Source: Anadara kagoshimensis (lineage: Eukaryota > Mollusca > Bivalvia > Arcoida > Arcidae). From it: DNA of 64,000 bases. Below are positions 1-11,924 of this stretch, piece by piece (within the stretch, counting starts at the first letter, position 1; every line of letters begins with the position of its first letter). The notes below the pieces were generated by a model. It saw only the letters and a list, made by a program, of their open reading frames with translations, searched no databases and was not told where the DNA came from. The position numbers and the translations under genes were made by a program. Where the stretch lies: contig JACFYK010000033.1 of the NCBI GenBank assembly GCA_021292105.1, forward strand, positions 150,449-214,448. Direction: 5' to 3'.

Positions 1-62
1 TGTCAGTACTTGCCTAAAAACTGCTTTTTATCATAAAATAACTTTGAAGAAAAAAAAAATGT

Positions 63-440
63 GAAATCTACACCAAGGATCAAGCGGTCGGGGATATTTT
101 CAGAAACTGTATTACTGCGTAACTCGACCTGTCGCGGTATAGCTACTCTCTCCACATGTTGTGTAGTACACCATATTTGCATGCCGCCGGTTAATTAACC
201 TCCCCTTATATATTCATAATGACGGGTGATATAATTGGGTTGCCGGGATTATAATCGAAATCTACACCAAGGATCAAGCGGTCGGGGATATTTTTAGAAA
301 CTGAATTACTGCGCAACTCGACCTGTCGCGGTATAGCTACTCTCTCTAGTACACCATATTTGCATGCCGCCGTTTAATTAACCTCCCCTTATATATTCAT
401 AATGACGGGTGACATAATTGGGTTGCCGGGATGATAATCG
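63..440. repeat. Two direct copies of a ~194-bp repeat
   Basis: Two tandem copies begin with AAATCTACACCAAGGATC; the marker GGATCAAGCGG occurs at 77 and 271. They differ by a short deletion (the ACATGTTGTGTAG stretch is missing in copy 2) and a few substitutions. Each copy ends in GGTTGCCGGGAT. Mirror copy at 38562-38939. Confidence 0.85.
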
Positions 441-656
441 AATGATCGGACGAGTTTTCTAGTTACTCGTTATTGTAACTAATATTTCTTTAAAAAGTAG
501 CTTTAATTAGTAGTATAAGATCGTTTAATATATGCTTATTTGTAGTATACTTAGGCTTTACTAGTGCTATCCGAGTAGTTTTAACGTTTTCCAAAGAGGT
601 AATGGAAAAATGAATATTACATTTAGCAATTTATTGATAGTTATTCAACGACGTTT

Positions 657-969
657 GAGGTTGATTGAATGAGATTTTACATCCCAGGCAAGAATATTTC
701 ACTTATATCGAGACTTCACCAGCTAAAGGTGAACTGACAGAAATTTTTACCTTTGCAGTGCACTCAGGGAGGACTCTTTAGTGTGTCATGCCTACCGTTA
801 AACGAGGCGAAGGTTTTTAAGGTCTATTTAGAAGGACACCGTGACTTTTATTTCTAAATGGCGAGTTTAGTCAATACCATTTTAAGTCTTGTTCTGACCA
901 GGCCTGGCTTTGAACCCTGACCTCCCACATACGTAGAAAGCACTGTATCAACTGAGCTACCATAGTGGT
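657..969 (-). mobile_element. tRNA-derived SINE
   Basis: Read on the minus strand, the element starts with a tRNA-like head: a box A-like segment GGTAGCTCAGTTGAT followed about 40 bases later by a box B-like GGGTTCAAAGCC. About 240 bp of unrelated body follow, ending in a tail resembling the widespread mollusc motif TATAAGTGAAATATTCTTG. The head is degenerate and is followed by a long body, so a SINE fits better than a functional tRNA gene. Mirror copy at 38033-38345. Confidence 0.7.
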
Positions 970-1884
970 CAAAGACGTTTCAGAAAATTATCAGTTATAT
1001 GTATACACTAGGTGTTCAAATGAAGTAACACCATTCTTAGATTGAGTAATTTTTGTTTTAAATGGCATTAGACCTCATCCAGATTATTTTTGTCTGTTGT
1101 TTACTATATTTATTACATCATACTCTTTCAAATGAAAATTTTCTTTATGTAACATTCACGCTTAATATGAATTCAAACATCAAGTTTTCAACAAGATACC
1201 ATCTGCGTGAGGTATCATATATCTCAACATTTACATATGTCATGCTCATTGATCTTTCACATTTTAATTTGCCTGATCTACGATCGGTTGCATAAAAATT
1301 GTGTAATACATTGCATTTTAAGCACTGTCTTCAGATGCTTATTCTCTCATTATTTTTACTTTTTCACATTAACTTCCTGATTTAACTCTTTAAAATCTCC
1401 TAATTAACCATTTTTACATAAGAAAATTAAATAATGTGTTACAATACCAAAACACCACTAACATCTTTGCACATGCAAACAATATCGTGTATTGAACATA
1501 TATTCAATTAATCCTATAAATGAATGATTAGTCAGGCAAGCTTTTTTGGAAAGCTAGTACTTGGTATAAGGTTAAAGTGATGGGTGAGAGTGGGAGGAGT
1601 TCAGTTTGATAAAAGAATGTGTAGAGACGGGAAGGGAGAGTTTTGTGAGTTTTATCAAAAAAATTTATGATTTTGGTATTAAGAAAATAGAGAAAATATT
1701 AGAAATTTATATTTTAATGGATTTATTCATTGTGGGAAAATTATTAATGAATATTTTTTACTCATAACAACATTATTTAGAAACTGTATTTTGTTATTAT
1801 TAATTATATCAAAAATTAAATGTTAACTTTCGGCAATAAACATTTGAAAAAAAGAATACATTTATTTTAGTTTTTAGCTTAACT
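970..1884. other. AT-rich stretch, no gene seen
   Basis: An open frame of 77 codons (1062-1295) has no recognisable domain, no splice context and AT-driven composition. Nothing else stands out. The mirror stretch is 37118-38032. Confidence 0.5.
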
Positions 1885-3150
1885 GGTTATAGCCAGCTGA
1901 GCTTATGGCATGGTGAAGCGTGTGTGCGTGAGTGCGTGCGTCCGTGTGTCCGTGCGTGAACTTTAATCTTCTCCTCTGGTGTGAAAGTCCCTAGGTTGAA
2001 TAGATTAAAGTTTGTACCAGGCGACCCCGCCCGACATCCAAGATGGCCGCTGTTACTATAAATAGTAAAAACACATAAATAGCCATTGTTAATTCATTTT
2101 TCACCGTTTTTGTTCAAAATTGAAATGTACAAAGTAGATAGCGGGGCATTCAACATGTGTAACGGGTTTTTCCGAAAAATTTTTCTTTGACCCAATTTTT
2201 CATTAATTATTCAATAATCAATTCTTTGAAAATCTTCTCCTCTGAAACCACTGGGCCAACTGGAACCAAATATGGTGTGGAAGGTCCCTAGGTGGGGTAG
2301 ACTAAAGTTTTTACCATGCGACCCCGTCCGATATCCAAGATGGTCGCCGTTACTATAAATAGTAAAAACGGTTTAATAGCCATTGTGGATCCAATTTTAA
2401 ACCGATTTTGTTCAAATTCGAAATGTACAAAGAAGATAGCAGGGCATTTAACATATTTAACGGGTTTTTTCCGAGAAATTTTTCGTTGACCAAATTTTCA
2501 CTAATATTGCAAATGAGGTGTTATATTTTAATCAATTCTTTGAAAATCTTCTCCTCTGAAAACACTGGGCCGACTGGAACCAAAAATGGTGTGGAAGGTC
2601 CCTAGGTGGGGTAGACTAAAATTTGTACCAGGCGACCCCGTCCGACATCCAAGATAACCGCCGTTCCTATAAATAGTAAAAACGGTTTAAAAGCCATTGT
2701 GGATCCAATTTTCAACCAATTTCGTTCAAATTTGAAATGTACAAAGTAGATAACGGGGCATTTAACATATGTAAAAAGTTTTTCAGAGAAATGTTTCGTT
2801 TACCTGTTTTTCACAAATAATGCAAATGAAGTGTTATATTTAATCAATTCTTTGAAAATCTTCTCCTCTGAAACCACTGTATCAGGCGACCCCGTCCGAC
2901 ATCCAATATGGCCGCCGTAACTTTAAATAGTAAAAACGGTTTAATAGCCATTGTGGCGCATTCAACAAATGTAATGGGTTTTTGACCCAATTTACAAGAA
3001 TTATGGAAATGAGGTGTCATATTTAATCAATTCTTTGAAAATTGTCTTCTCTGAAACCATTGGCCAACTGGAACTAGATTTAGTGTGGAAGATCCCTAGG
3101 TGGGGTAGACTAAAGTTTGAACCAGGCAACCAGCTCGTATTTCAGGATGG
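1885..3150. repeat. ~312-bp tandem repeat array
   Basis: The marker TTCTCCTCTG recurs near 1970, 2235, 2549 and 2861, and each unit also holds GGTCCCTAGGTGGGG and CATCCAAGATGGCCGC-like segments. Four to five diverged units follow a G/T-rich start (GTGTGCGTGAGTGCGTGCG near 1922). The 65- to 79-codon open frames at 2408-3353 are by-products of this array. Mirror at 35852-37117. Confidence 0.8.
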
Positions 3151-3349
3151 ATGCCATTACTACAATGAGCAAACTACAGAAAATGCCATTTTGGATTCAA
3201 GTAATCTGCCAGTTGAGCATTACAGGCCCTATTGGGCCTCTTGTTGTGGTTAATAATCTGCATTCCCCACAGATTATTACATGGTGGAGAATTTTAAACT
3301 ATTTTCAACGAAATGTACGACATGGATATTATAGACTTTCAAACTCCCT

Positions 3350-3620
3350 ATAAGTGAAAGAATATTGACCTGGGCATAAAACACCATTACTCCACTTCAC
3401 CATTCCAGAACTGACCATATCGATGTAAGTGAAATAATCTTGACTGGGAGTACAACAACATTACTCTACTCCACCATCCCAGAACTGACTGTCTCGGTAT
3501 AAGTGAAAGAATATTGATTAGGCATAAAACACCATTACTACATTCCACCATCCCAAAACTGCCTGTCTTGTTATAAATGAAAAAATATCTTGACTTTTAA
3601 ATTGAAATATCAGAAGTAAA
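3350..3620. repeat. ~80-bp tandem repeat
   Basis: Three to four units contain CACCATTACTCCACTCCACC and ATAAGTGAAAGAATATTGA. The same family recurs near 7370-7420 and, in opposite orientation, at 39256-39790. Mirror at 35382-35652. Confidence 0.7.
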
Positions 3621-4313
3621 TGTTGAGGTTCTCATTCCTGAGTCTAATTAACCCTCGTAAAGTTTACGATAAAAGCAGGAAAATGACAAGTGTATAGACA
3701 CGATAGAATCCTTCCACATTATAGAGTAGACCAAAGCCAGTCAAAGCTGTTGCAATCATTCTTGAAGTTCTAAATACTTGTTTTTACTTAACATTTTGTG
3801 GAGAAAAACTGTAAATATTCAAAGGGTTTATTTATTTTCACTGAAAAAGCTTAAGAATAACTGAATTAATAATTTTTGAGGACTTATCTGTGACAGAGTA
3901 CTAGCAATCTCTACTAGTTGAATAGTGCTTTCAAACTGAAGTAAATGAAAAGAAAAATATGCAAAATAGCTCATTAAATGCCTAAGTTTCAGATTCTTAT
4001 ATTCTGTAGTGTTACAATCAAAATGTAGATGGATATTAATTGAATTCAGTGAATTGAGGTTTAAAATATGAAGAATGTTGTTTAATAAGGAATAAGGAGT
4101 AATCTAGCATCATCAGTATTTTATTGATATCAATTATGGTAGAAGTTGATGCATTCCAAATAAACAACCCTACAATCCACACAGTCAAGTCAGCAATTTT
4201 GAGGAAATGTTAATTTGTGATGAATTAATAATAAGTTTTATTTAATCATCATCTTCTTAATTAAGATATGTCATTGATTAAATGGGGTTTTACATTTAAT
4301 TCATCAAGTCAAG

Positions 4314-4376
<63 letters not shown>
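4314..4376. repeat. (ATT)n microsatellite, 63 bp
   Basis: An uninterrupted ATT run. The right-arm partner at 34633-34686 is 54 bp, three units shorter, and this is the largest single length difference noticed between the arms. Confidence 0.95.
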
Positions 4377-4378
<2 letters not shown>

Positions 4379-4931
4379 TGTACTTATCACTGGCTATTAT
4401 GAAATTGCAGAACAATACACATATATATTCAATAGTTATGGTGGATAAGATTGAAACAGAACAAATTTTTGAGCCCTCTCCTGAAGACATTCATTTCTAT
4501 GTGCATAGTACCTGGCAAAAGTATCCACATCCAATATAAATTTCAATTTGTCTTTCATCTGACAGTGTATTCCATCCTTAAAAGCATAAACATGGCAAAA
4601 CTTTGTGTAAAATGCATAAATACATTTTACACAAACAATATTCATCAACTTTGACTGTATGACTCTGCATAAATACACATTTTAATGTATCCTAAAAGCA
4701 ATGACATGATTTTTTGCAATTGTGATGCCATTAGCACTTTTTGAGATTTCTGAATAATGGTTTTCAAGAGTTATGTCCATTTATCTCAATAATATAGCAT
4801 GCAAATTCTTGATTTTACACTGGAAACAAGTGAATTTCAGTAGATAATAAAAAAATTCAAAATTTTTGAAATATTCCACAGCTCTTTGCATTCTTTGCAA
4901 ATGACCAAAATTTGCTAATTTTGGATGCCAA

Positions 4932-5053
4932 TGTCATATACCATTTTTTGAATTTAATCATAAAATACATTCAAAAAATGGTATATGACAATATTGTCAT
5001 ATACCATTTTTTGAATGTATTTTATGATTAAATTCAAAAAATGGTATATGACA
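4932..5053. repeat. Perfect 122-bp nested palindrome
   Basis: The sequence reads identically on both strands from TGTCATATACC to GGTATATGACA with its centre at GACAATATTGTC (4992/4993). Each 61-bp half is itself a hairpin (CATATACCATTTTTTGAAT against its complement, with a ~16-bp loop). This looks like two head-to-head copies of one small hairpin element. Mirror at 33957-34078. Confidence 0.92.
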
Positions 5054-6412
5054 CCAATTCACAACTGAGGTTTGCAATCAAAATTAAAGTTCTTTGAGTA
5101 TGACGACTCCTGCATATTACTTGGGTAATGGCTAAGTGGGGTAATTTTGTTTTAAGACCAAGTAAAGCCTATTTGTTTTATATCAAGACAGACATTTCAG
5201 AAATGGTGGAGGAAACTGGAGTTTCAGGAAAAAAACTAACAATCTTTGGAAAGGTACTGACAAACGATCTGCAAAACCACCAATGACCTACTGGTTAACA
5301 TGGTTAATATGTTAACCTTCAAACCTAAGTTGCCTCACTGCAGTGGATTTGACTAAAATTGATTTTCCAATTTCCATGCAGTGGGCCTATACTGGTTAGC
5401 TAGGTATCAGTATAATGGACTGACTGGTCTGCAATGTGTATCTGCAAGTATGTGGACAAATGATCAAAGTAGTATAGCACGCTAAAGGTCATCATAATTT
5501 AAAAATGTTATAAAGTGTGCAAATTATGGTACACATGTACAATGCAAATCAGAAGTACTTGCAATACTGCAACATGGATTTGTGTGTAAGATTTATCCTT
5601 GAAATCAATAAGAAGTGTATAAAACAGGATAGGGAACAAATGCAGCGGATAAACCTGGACTAAAACGTGGGACCTTCCCAATACTAGTGGCAGGCTCAGT
5701 CCTGCCAACGATTGAGCTGCAAACCTGGGACAATCCACCTAACAGGACTCACTACTGACTGAGCTTCCCATCAACTCTCATCATGAATAGCTGAAAAAAG
5801 TTTTAAATGGGTCATGAGCTCTGTAAACTTGAGTTTGGCTGGCTTTTGGATTTTCTGGGATGTAGATCCTTTTATCAATGAACAAAGCAGCTCAATGATT
5901 TTATAAATCAGGTTTGTTTTGAAACTTAATTACTAAATTGTTTCAAATTTGGAGTATAAATGGGTTCTAAGTAACACACTTCAGTGTAATATAAATTGTA
6001 CCGATAATTTGATATCTATTCATGGAACCCACATCCCACCCTCCCTCCTTCCCCTTGCTATACACGTGCACCTGGGGTATCATAATGATAATTCTAGCAT
6101 ACATAAAATTTTTCAAAGATGGGGATTTGAATTAGAAATAATTACTCAGGATCTCCAATGGCACGTTCTTGGGTCTATAGTAGGTCATTCCTTAATTATT
6201 ATTTTCTATTAGTTTCCTTAAGTTCCAAACAAAGGGACAAATGTGTATATTTGTTATTCTAAAACTCGCTTAAAAATCCGGCGGAATTAAATGGACTACA
6301 AGTGTATATTAAGTCTTGTTCATAATATCATTTATTCACACTACATGTGAAAATATGTCTTCTAAAACAATATATTTATATTTTACCCTTCATTTATTTA
6401 AATTTATTTAAC
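5054..6412. other. Non-coding stretch, no gene recognised
   Basis: Short open frames (5508-5738 minus, 5949-6212 plus) have no domain, signal or splice evidence that I can see. The local motif TTAACATGGTTAATATGTTAAC near 5295 is a small self-complementary run. The mirror stretch is 32598-33956. Confidence 0.45.
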
Positions 6413-6690
6413 AGCTCGACCACTCGCCCAACACTAAATAACGAGGGACCAACTGCTCGACCACTCGTTAGCTGCTCGCCCCTCGATAGCTTCTCGACTC
6501 CTCGTTAGCTAGTGGCTTAGCTCGGCTGGCGAGGGGCCAAATAAACTGCCGAGCTTTGGACAGCCTCAAGCTGTCGAGAGGCCGAGAAAAAAATAGCTTT
6601 CGATCACTAGCTGTCTATATCTCGGCCCCTCGGCAGCCGAGCTTCGACCTATTTTCGTTAGCTTAGTGTTAAACTTTCGACAGGCCTGTA
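6413..6690. repeat. CTCG/CGAG-rich GC island, repeat-like
   Basis: In otherwise AT-rich DNA, this block is dense in CTCG and CGAG tetramers (CTCGACCACTCG, CGAGGGGCCAA, CTCGGCCCCTCGGC). Downstream it carries TTCGACAGGCCTGTACTGTA. A related tail (TTCGACAGGCATGTACTGTA) recurs at 51957, so this is a dispersed repeat and not a CpG-island promoter. Mirror at 32320-32597. Confidence 0.65.
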
Positions 6691-7741
6691 CTGTATGTGT
6701 GTCATTACTCTTACACCTATTTTCGAATAAAAAGGTGAATGCCTCATGACTGGCATGAACAATCCATAGTCTTTCAAAAACGTGGGGAAATGTTGAATTG
6801 CCAAATTTGTCAAAACTTTCGTATTATTTAAAGTAATTCAATGTAACTGGATTGGGTACCACGAAGCTATCTAAGCGTTATATGTATTTGCGAAAGCCGA
6901 ACGTGGTCGGAACTATTATCAAAATCCGGTTTTCACAAGAGTCTTGTTTATTCATGTTTTTCACAAGCAGTACTTGCCTACGAAATTTGACTACGTAGCA
7001 TGCATTGTACTATCCATTTTATATTAAATCATACATTTATTTTGGAATTGGATAATAAACAAATAAAACTAAAGAAATTCGTATGGATTTTTCACTGCGT
7101 ATCGAGGGCATGCACATCGCTGACTAGCCTAGTTTGAGAAATAGATCGATCTCAGGCTGAGGTGGGATAGAAAATTCTGTCACCGGAAATTCGACCGGAA
7201 CAAGACGGAAATTATCAAATATCATGTATGAGGTACCCATACTGTAAGACTACAATGTTCCAGTGGATCAAAACTCTCTAGGAACCATTCATAATGACTG
7301 CCAGTTCCGTGAAGTTCAACCATACGATATCGACGTAGTAGAAATGTGTCTCGACGTCTCGATATAAGTTAAATATCATTGATTAGGGACGTCAAACACC
7401 ATTACTCCACTCCACTCATACATTTTGTAATGCTAAATGTTTTATGTAAAATATTGAACACCACTTTTATCGTGTCTCATATGTTTTAGGCAGGATTTCA
7501 TATACTAGTATTTTATAATGCTAAATGTGTTATTTATCTAAAGGTTGTGTATGATTTGTGACACGTTAATAAACAATTTCTACTACTACTAATACTATTA
7601 CTACTTTTAACAGGCCCATAGACAAACTGGGTAATAAACCTTAAGGTACACACAGCGTGTTAAACTCAAGCTAGCCTTGGAGTATTACTGTAGATATAAT
7701 GGTAGATAATTGTTTTGAATTGGGTAATGATGTGTCGGTCA
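6691..7741. other. Non-coding stretch with a retroelement-like 3' tail
   Basis: About 7430-7605 contains repeated TAATGCTAAATG and ends in TTAATAAACAATTTCTACTACTACTA followed by (TAC)n-type sequence, a layout typical of a non-LTR retroelement 3' end. No coding part of the element is present. The rest shows nothing recognisable. The mirror stretch is 31268-32319. Confidence 0.4.
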
Positions 7742-8095
7742 CATAGGCGTAGGACGGTTTTAATATTGGGGGGGGGGCAGCCTGAAGCTATGTCTATGTC
7801 GTGCCGCAGGTACGACCTCGTGTCAGAGGCATGATGCGGGGAGAGTATGAGAGGGGTGCTAAACCCCTCGCATAGGTAGGGGTCTTGGGGCATCTCCCGG
7901 ATAATTTTCAAAACTAAGTCCTGTCTGGACGCATTTTCAATGTATTTTGCAGCGTTTTGATAGGTTAAAATACTGTAATATCAAGGCAAGATTATATAAA
8001 TAACTGTGATACAAAATTTCACACATTATATTGCTGGTGCCTGCCCCCTCCTTTGACATTGGGGGCCCCCGTCCACCCCTGCTCCTACGCCTATG
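7742..8095. mobile_element. Non-autonomous DNA transposon (hAT-like MITE?)
   Basis: The element starts CATAGGCGTAGGA and ends TCCTACGCCTATG, a terminal inverted repeat common in MITE families I associate with hAT-type transposons. The 354-bp interior has G/C runs (G10 near 7768) and no transposase. Flanks share only GGTCA, so the target duplication is uncertain. Mirror at 30912-31267. Confidence 0.65.
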
Positions 8096-8324
8096 GGTCA
8101 GGAGTTAAGGAAATTTAATTCTCGGGGTTAATCACAAGGTAACCTTACAGATAAGAAAAATGATTCACACATTATAAAAATATGTACTTGTTTTAGAACC
8201 TGTACACATTTTTCTAACTAAGATGTGTCGTTTGTCATGTACATTTTTACACAATTATGTACATGTACATATTTTTGAAAAATTGAGATGTTGTGTAACG
8301 TCCGTTAAAAATTGTCAAAAGTAT

Positions 8325-9210
8325 CAAAAGTTGTGACCTTGACCTTTGACCTACTTAGAGAAAATAACACTGCAACTTTAACCTTGACCATAATTTTTAT
8401 CTCATTTAAGCTAGGGTTGTCATATGTGGCATGTGTATTCGTTGTGGCGAGACCTTTTGATTGGTACCAAAAAATTTGAGGTCCTGACCTTGACCTTGAC
8501 TTTTGACCTATTTATAGAAAATAATAGTTTTGGACATAGCGTTAACCTTATTTAAGCTAGGGCTTTCATATTTGGCATGTGTATTTCTTCTGACATGACA
8601 TTTTCATTGATACCAAAAAATATGACTTCGTGACCTTCACCTTGACCTTTATAGAAAATAATAGTTTTGGCCATAGCTTTAAGCTTATTTAAGATATGGC
8701 GTTCATATCTAGTACATTTATTTCTCCTGGCAAGCCCTTTTGATTGGCATTAAAAGTTGTGACCTTGGCCTTGTTCTTTGACTTACTTACAGAAAATAAC
8801 ACTGCAACTTTAACATTGGCCATATTTTTTGTCTCCTTTAAGCTAGGGCTTTCATATTTAGCATGTGCATTTCTTGTGGCGAGACCTTTTGGTGCCAAAA
8901 TTCTTTACCTCCTGACCTTTACCTTAACGTTTGACCTACTTAAAGAAAATAACAGTTTTTGGCTAAACTTTAATCTTATTTAAGATAGGGTTTTCATATT
9001 ATTATGCCCCGATCGAAAGATCGGGGGTATATTGTTTTTGGTCTGTCTGTTTGTTTGTTTGTTTGTTTGTTGGTCTGTCCTTGCGCAAATTTAACCTTGT
9101 CCATAACTTTTGTCTCTTTTAAGCTAGGGCTTTCATATTTGGCATGTGTATTCCTTGTGGCGAGACCTTTTGATTGGTACCAAAGATTTTATCTTCATAG
9201 ATGAACTTTG
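8325..9210. repeat. ~145-bp tandem units with TGACCTTGACC motifs
   Basis: About six diverged units are marked by AAGCTAGGGCTTTCAT-like blocks near 8408, 8554, 8691, 8839, 8992 and 9121. Each also contains GACCTTGACC/TTTGACCTA and AGAAAATAA. A QATCGGGG-style hairpin (CCCCGATCGAAAGATCGGGG, 9006-9025) and a (TTTG)n run interrupt the last units. The 66- to 82-codon open frames here are repeat by-products. Mirror at 29797-30682. Confidence 0.8.
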
Positions 9211-9649
9211 CTGCCGGGGGCATAGTGTTTCACAAACACATCTTGTTATTTATACTTTGCACGCATTTTACCATTTATAGTACTGTATTTAATGAAGAAT
9301 ACCTATTTATACTCCTGAGGTTATTTTCATACATTTTTAATGCCTCTTATCTTAATGAACTGCCATGTTTGCTGTTTAAATGTGTCTATCTCCCATCACA
9401 AAATATGATAAACAAAGGCAATACCGATATTTTATTCGTAGTTATTTAAACAACATTTCTTTCTATTAATGCAATTTTATTAACCTCATTCGGGTTCTAT
9501 ATAATATGTTCATATAATATTTTACTGTTTTGGACAATAAAACTCAAAATATTTGTTCATCTACTTCATAGACTCTTGTACATCTTTAGATATTTTACCT
9601 ATTTTGGTATATTAGGGACATGTTCCCTTTTAACACCTTATGAAATTAG

Positions 9650-9811
9650 GAGATAACTGTCATGTATTTGAAGAGTTCCGACCGTAAAACGTGGATTTTA
9701 CGGTCGCAAATTGAGGTCTACCAGGTAACCGGAATTTGCGACCGTAAAACGTGGATTTTAAAATCCACGTTTTACGGTCGGAACTCTTCAAATACAAGAC
9801 GGTTATCTCTA
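9650..9811. mobile_element. 162-bp MITE-like inverted-repeat element
   Basis: The outer ends are inverted repeats of about 50 bp: AGATAACTGTCATGTATTTG on the left and the near-complement of it on the right, continuing into GAAGAGTTCCGACCGTAAAA on both sides. The inner part holds further copies of ACCGTAAAACGTGGATTTTA in both orientations, so it can fold into alternative hairpins. No coding sequence. Mirror at 29195-29356. Confidence 0.75.
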
Positions 9812-10129
9812 TTCTAATGCAAAATCGACTTAATTGTACACAACATTGTAAATAATAACGGAACTTCCAGCAGCAAGTGTTACAATCTATATTTAGTGAG
9901 ACGCGTCACTCAGATACTGCAAATAGGACGGAATCGTTACGCTAAAACATAGTCCTGTATAAAATAGAAAAAATACCCATTCAAACTGTTGAGTTTCATA
10001 AAACTAAACAATTGTCAAAACAACTGATAACATTACAATATTTTGCTTTATCGATTTCATCGATCTCTGACATTTTTGTTATGTAAACAAAAAAGCGTTA
10101 AAATTGGTTCAGGGGTTTCAGAGGAGATA

Positions 10130-10250
10130 GCCAAAATGTGAAAAGTTTACAGACGGACAGACTGACTGACTGACTGACAGACTGACGGACGACGGACGCT
10201 GAGTGATGGCAAAAGCTCACATGGCCTTTAGGCCAGGTGAGCTAAAAAGA
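10130..10250. repeat. Bivalve-type GTGAGCT/AGCTCAC repeat end
   Basis: A (GACT)n-like run (CTGACTGACTGACTGAC) is followed by a hairpin, AGCTCACATGGCC/GGCCAGGTGAGCT. I recognise this combination as the end of a dispersed repeat common in bivalve genomes. Mirror at 28756-28876. Confidence 0.6.
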
Positions 10251-11326
10251 TAATATAAAATCAGCCTAAACTAGCTACCGACTGCAGATCATGATGCAAA
10301 ATCTTAAATCAAATGCCCGAACGTGGCACTGACTTCAAGTCGTTCACACAAGTAGACATTTTTACTTAGTTATTTATAACTGTTCAACGTTTAGTGCTAG
10401 GTAAATAAATAAATAAAACCAAGGACATTTCAAATTAAAATTATTTTACAGTTTATTATCATGGTTTAAATGGTAAAAATATATCGTTATTATTATTTCT
10501 TGTAATTTTCAATCTATGAGAGCACGTTTCAAAGGTTATTTATTTATTTATTTATTTATCTATTTATTTTTTTAGTATTTATAAGTACATCTTGGATTGA
10601 ATGTCACCAGTGACATTTAATGCATATTATACGTATTATATGTGGCTGATGTGACTAAGTAACAAGTGAAAAACCGTTGTATTTTTAATTGAAAATCAAA
10701 TGCTGCAAGTACATTCATACATACCGTTTAAAAGGATTCTTCTGACTAGAAAAATTTGCATTATTAGGCAATCAATTCATCCTAGTAAAGATTTAAAGTT
10801 TTAAGTACAAAACTGACATTTTGCGTGATATCGCAATAGCATACTGTTTTTCGTACATCCTAAATGATACACTATTATTTATTTATTTATTTATATGATA
10901 TAAAAAAGGGTAGAAATGAAAGAAGAAAAAAGACTATTAGAATATAATGACCGTTGTAAAATGTCATGATTATTATTTCAAAAATTAAATAATTTTGTTA
11001 TAATACCCGTCGCCAGTACTAGTTATCATCTGTTCATACTTATTTCAACTCCCATTTTTTTAACATAATTATCTTTTCACAATCATTTCATTAATATGGA
11101 ATACTAAATTCAAGACAACATCAAACAATTGAGATAGTATATTACCAGGTATCATGAAGTCACTGTAAACGACACATGTAAATCAATTGATTTACACGAG
11201 AAAAGGTGTTGATTAAAGATATCGGTCTTAGCCAAAGGAATGTGTTATTAACATAATTTTTGTCCAGGTGAAATAATGATAATCTCTTAATTATCAGCAG
11301 GTGTCAATCGGATGTAAATTCTACTT
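10251..11326. other. AT-rich stretch with (TTTA)n runs, no gene
   Basis: TTTATTTATTTA runs occur near 10538-10570 and 10876-10893. No open frame of interest. The mirror stretch is 27680-28755. Confidence 0.5.
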
Positions 11327-11420
11327 CAATTTTCAATTTCAATATCTTTATTGCATTAAGCATACAAATGCTTTTTGCCACAAATAATGTTACATAACTG
11401 GTGGCAACAATAATATATAA
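11327..11420 (-). mobile_element. LINE 3' tail fragment
   Basis: On the minus strand the segment reads GCTTAATGCAATAAAGATATTGAAATTGAAA, an AATAAA-like signal followed by a TTGAAA-type simple tail. The intact LINE end at 45317-45357 has the same layout (AATAAAG then ATTGAAATTGAAATT). No coding part is attached. Mirror at 27586-27679 on the plus strand. Confidence 0.6.
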
Positions 11421-11924
11421 ATTACAAAATACTTCATCAAATGATTTTACCTTGAATAATAAAAGAATGTACAGTCAGTCAAGTATTATAGTATTGAAGG
11501 TAAATGATATTCTGCAGGGTCATGTTACTCCTGTGACATCACACCATGGGGTCCCCAAAACTGACCTTTTCGATTTTGATTAACCGGAAGTGTATTAAAA
11601 AAATACCAATATCTTCCTTATTTCTGCATCAATTTTTATAAATTTTCGGTTATATTTAAGTACGAGGAATAAAATATGTGAAAATGAAAAATCGTTACAG
11701 GTACCCTTTAACAGAAATTACTTCACATAAAAATTCCCCGATGACCTTTAACTTGTAACGTTTAAGTGTTTTAATAAACACATATAAACCTCCTCTATTA
11801 TCTAAACCAACTTCTCTAGCTACAATAAATGTTGAAATGCATGTTCATTATTATTTTTTTTTTAACTTGTAAAAAGAAATATATATTTCCTATTATAAGC
11901 CCTCGGATGACGCAACTAAATTTA

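Noticed and set aside
903-969. Functional tRNA gene
   Set aside because: Boxes A and B are degenerate, the acceptor stem does not pair convincingly, and a 240-bp SINE body is attached.
6413-6690. CpG-island promoter
   Set aside because: No gene starts nearby, and related sequence recurs at 51.9 kb as a dispersed repeat.
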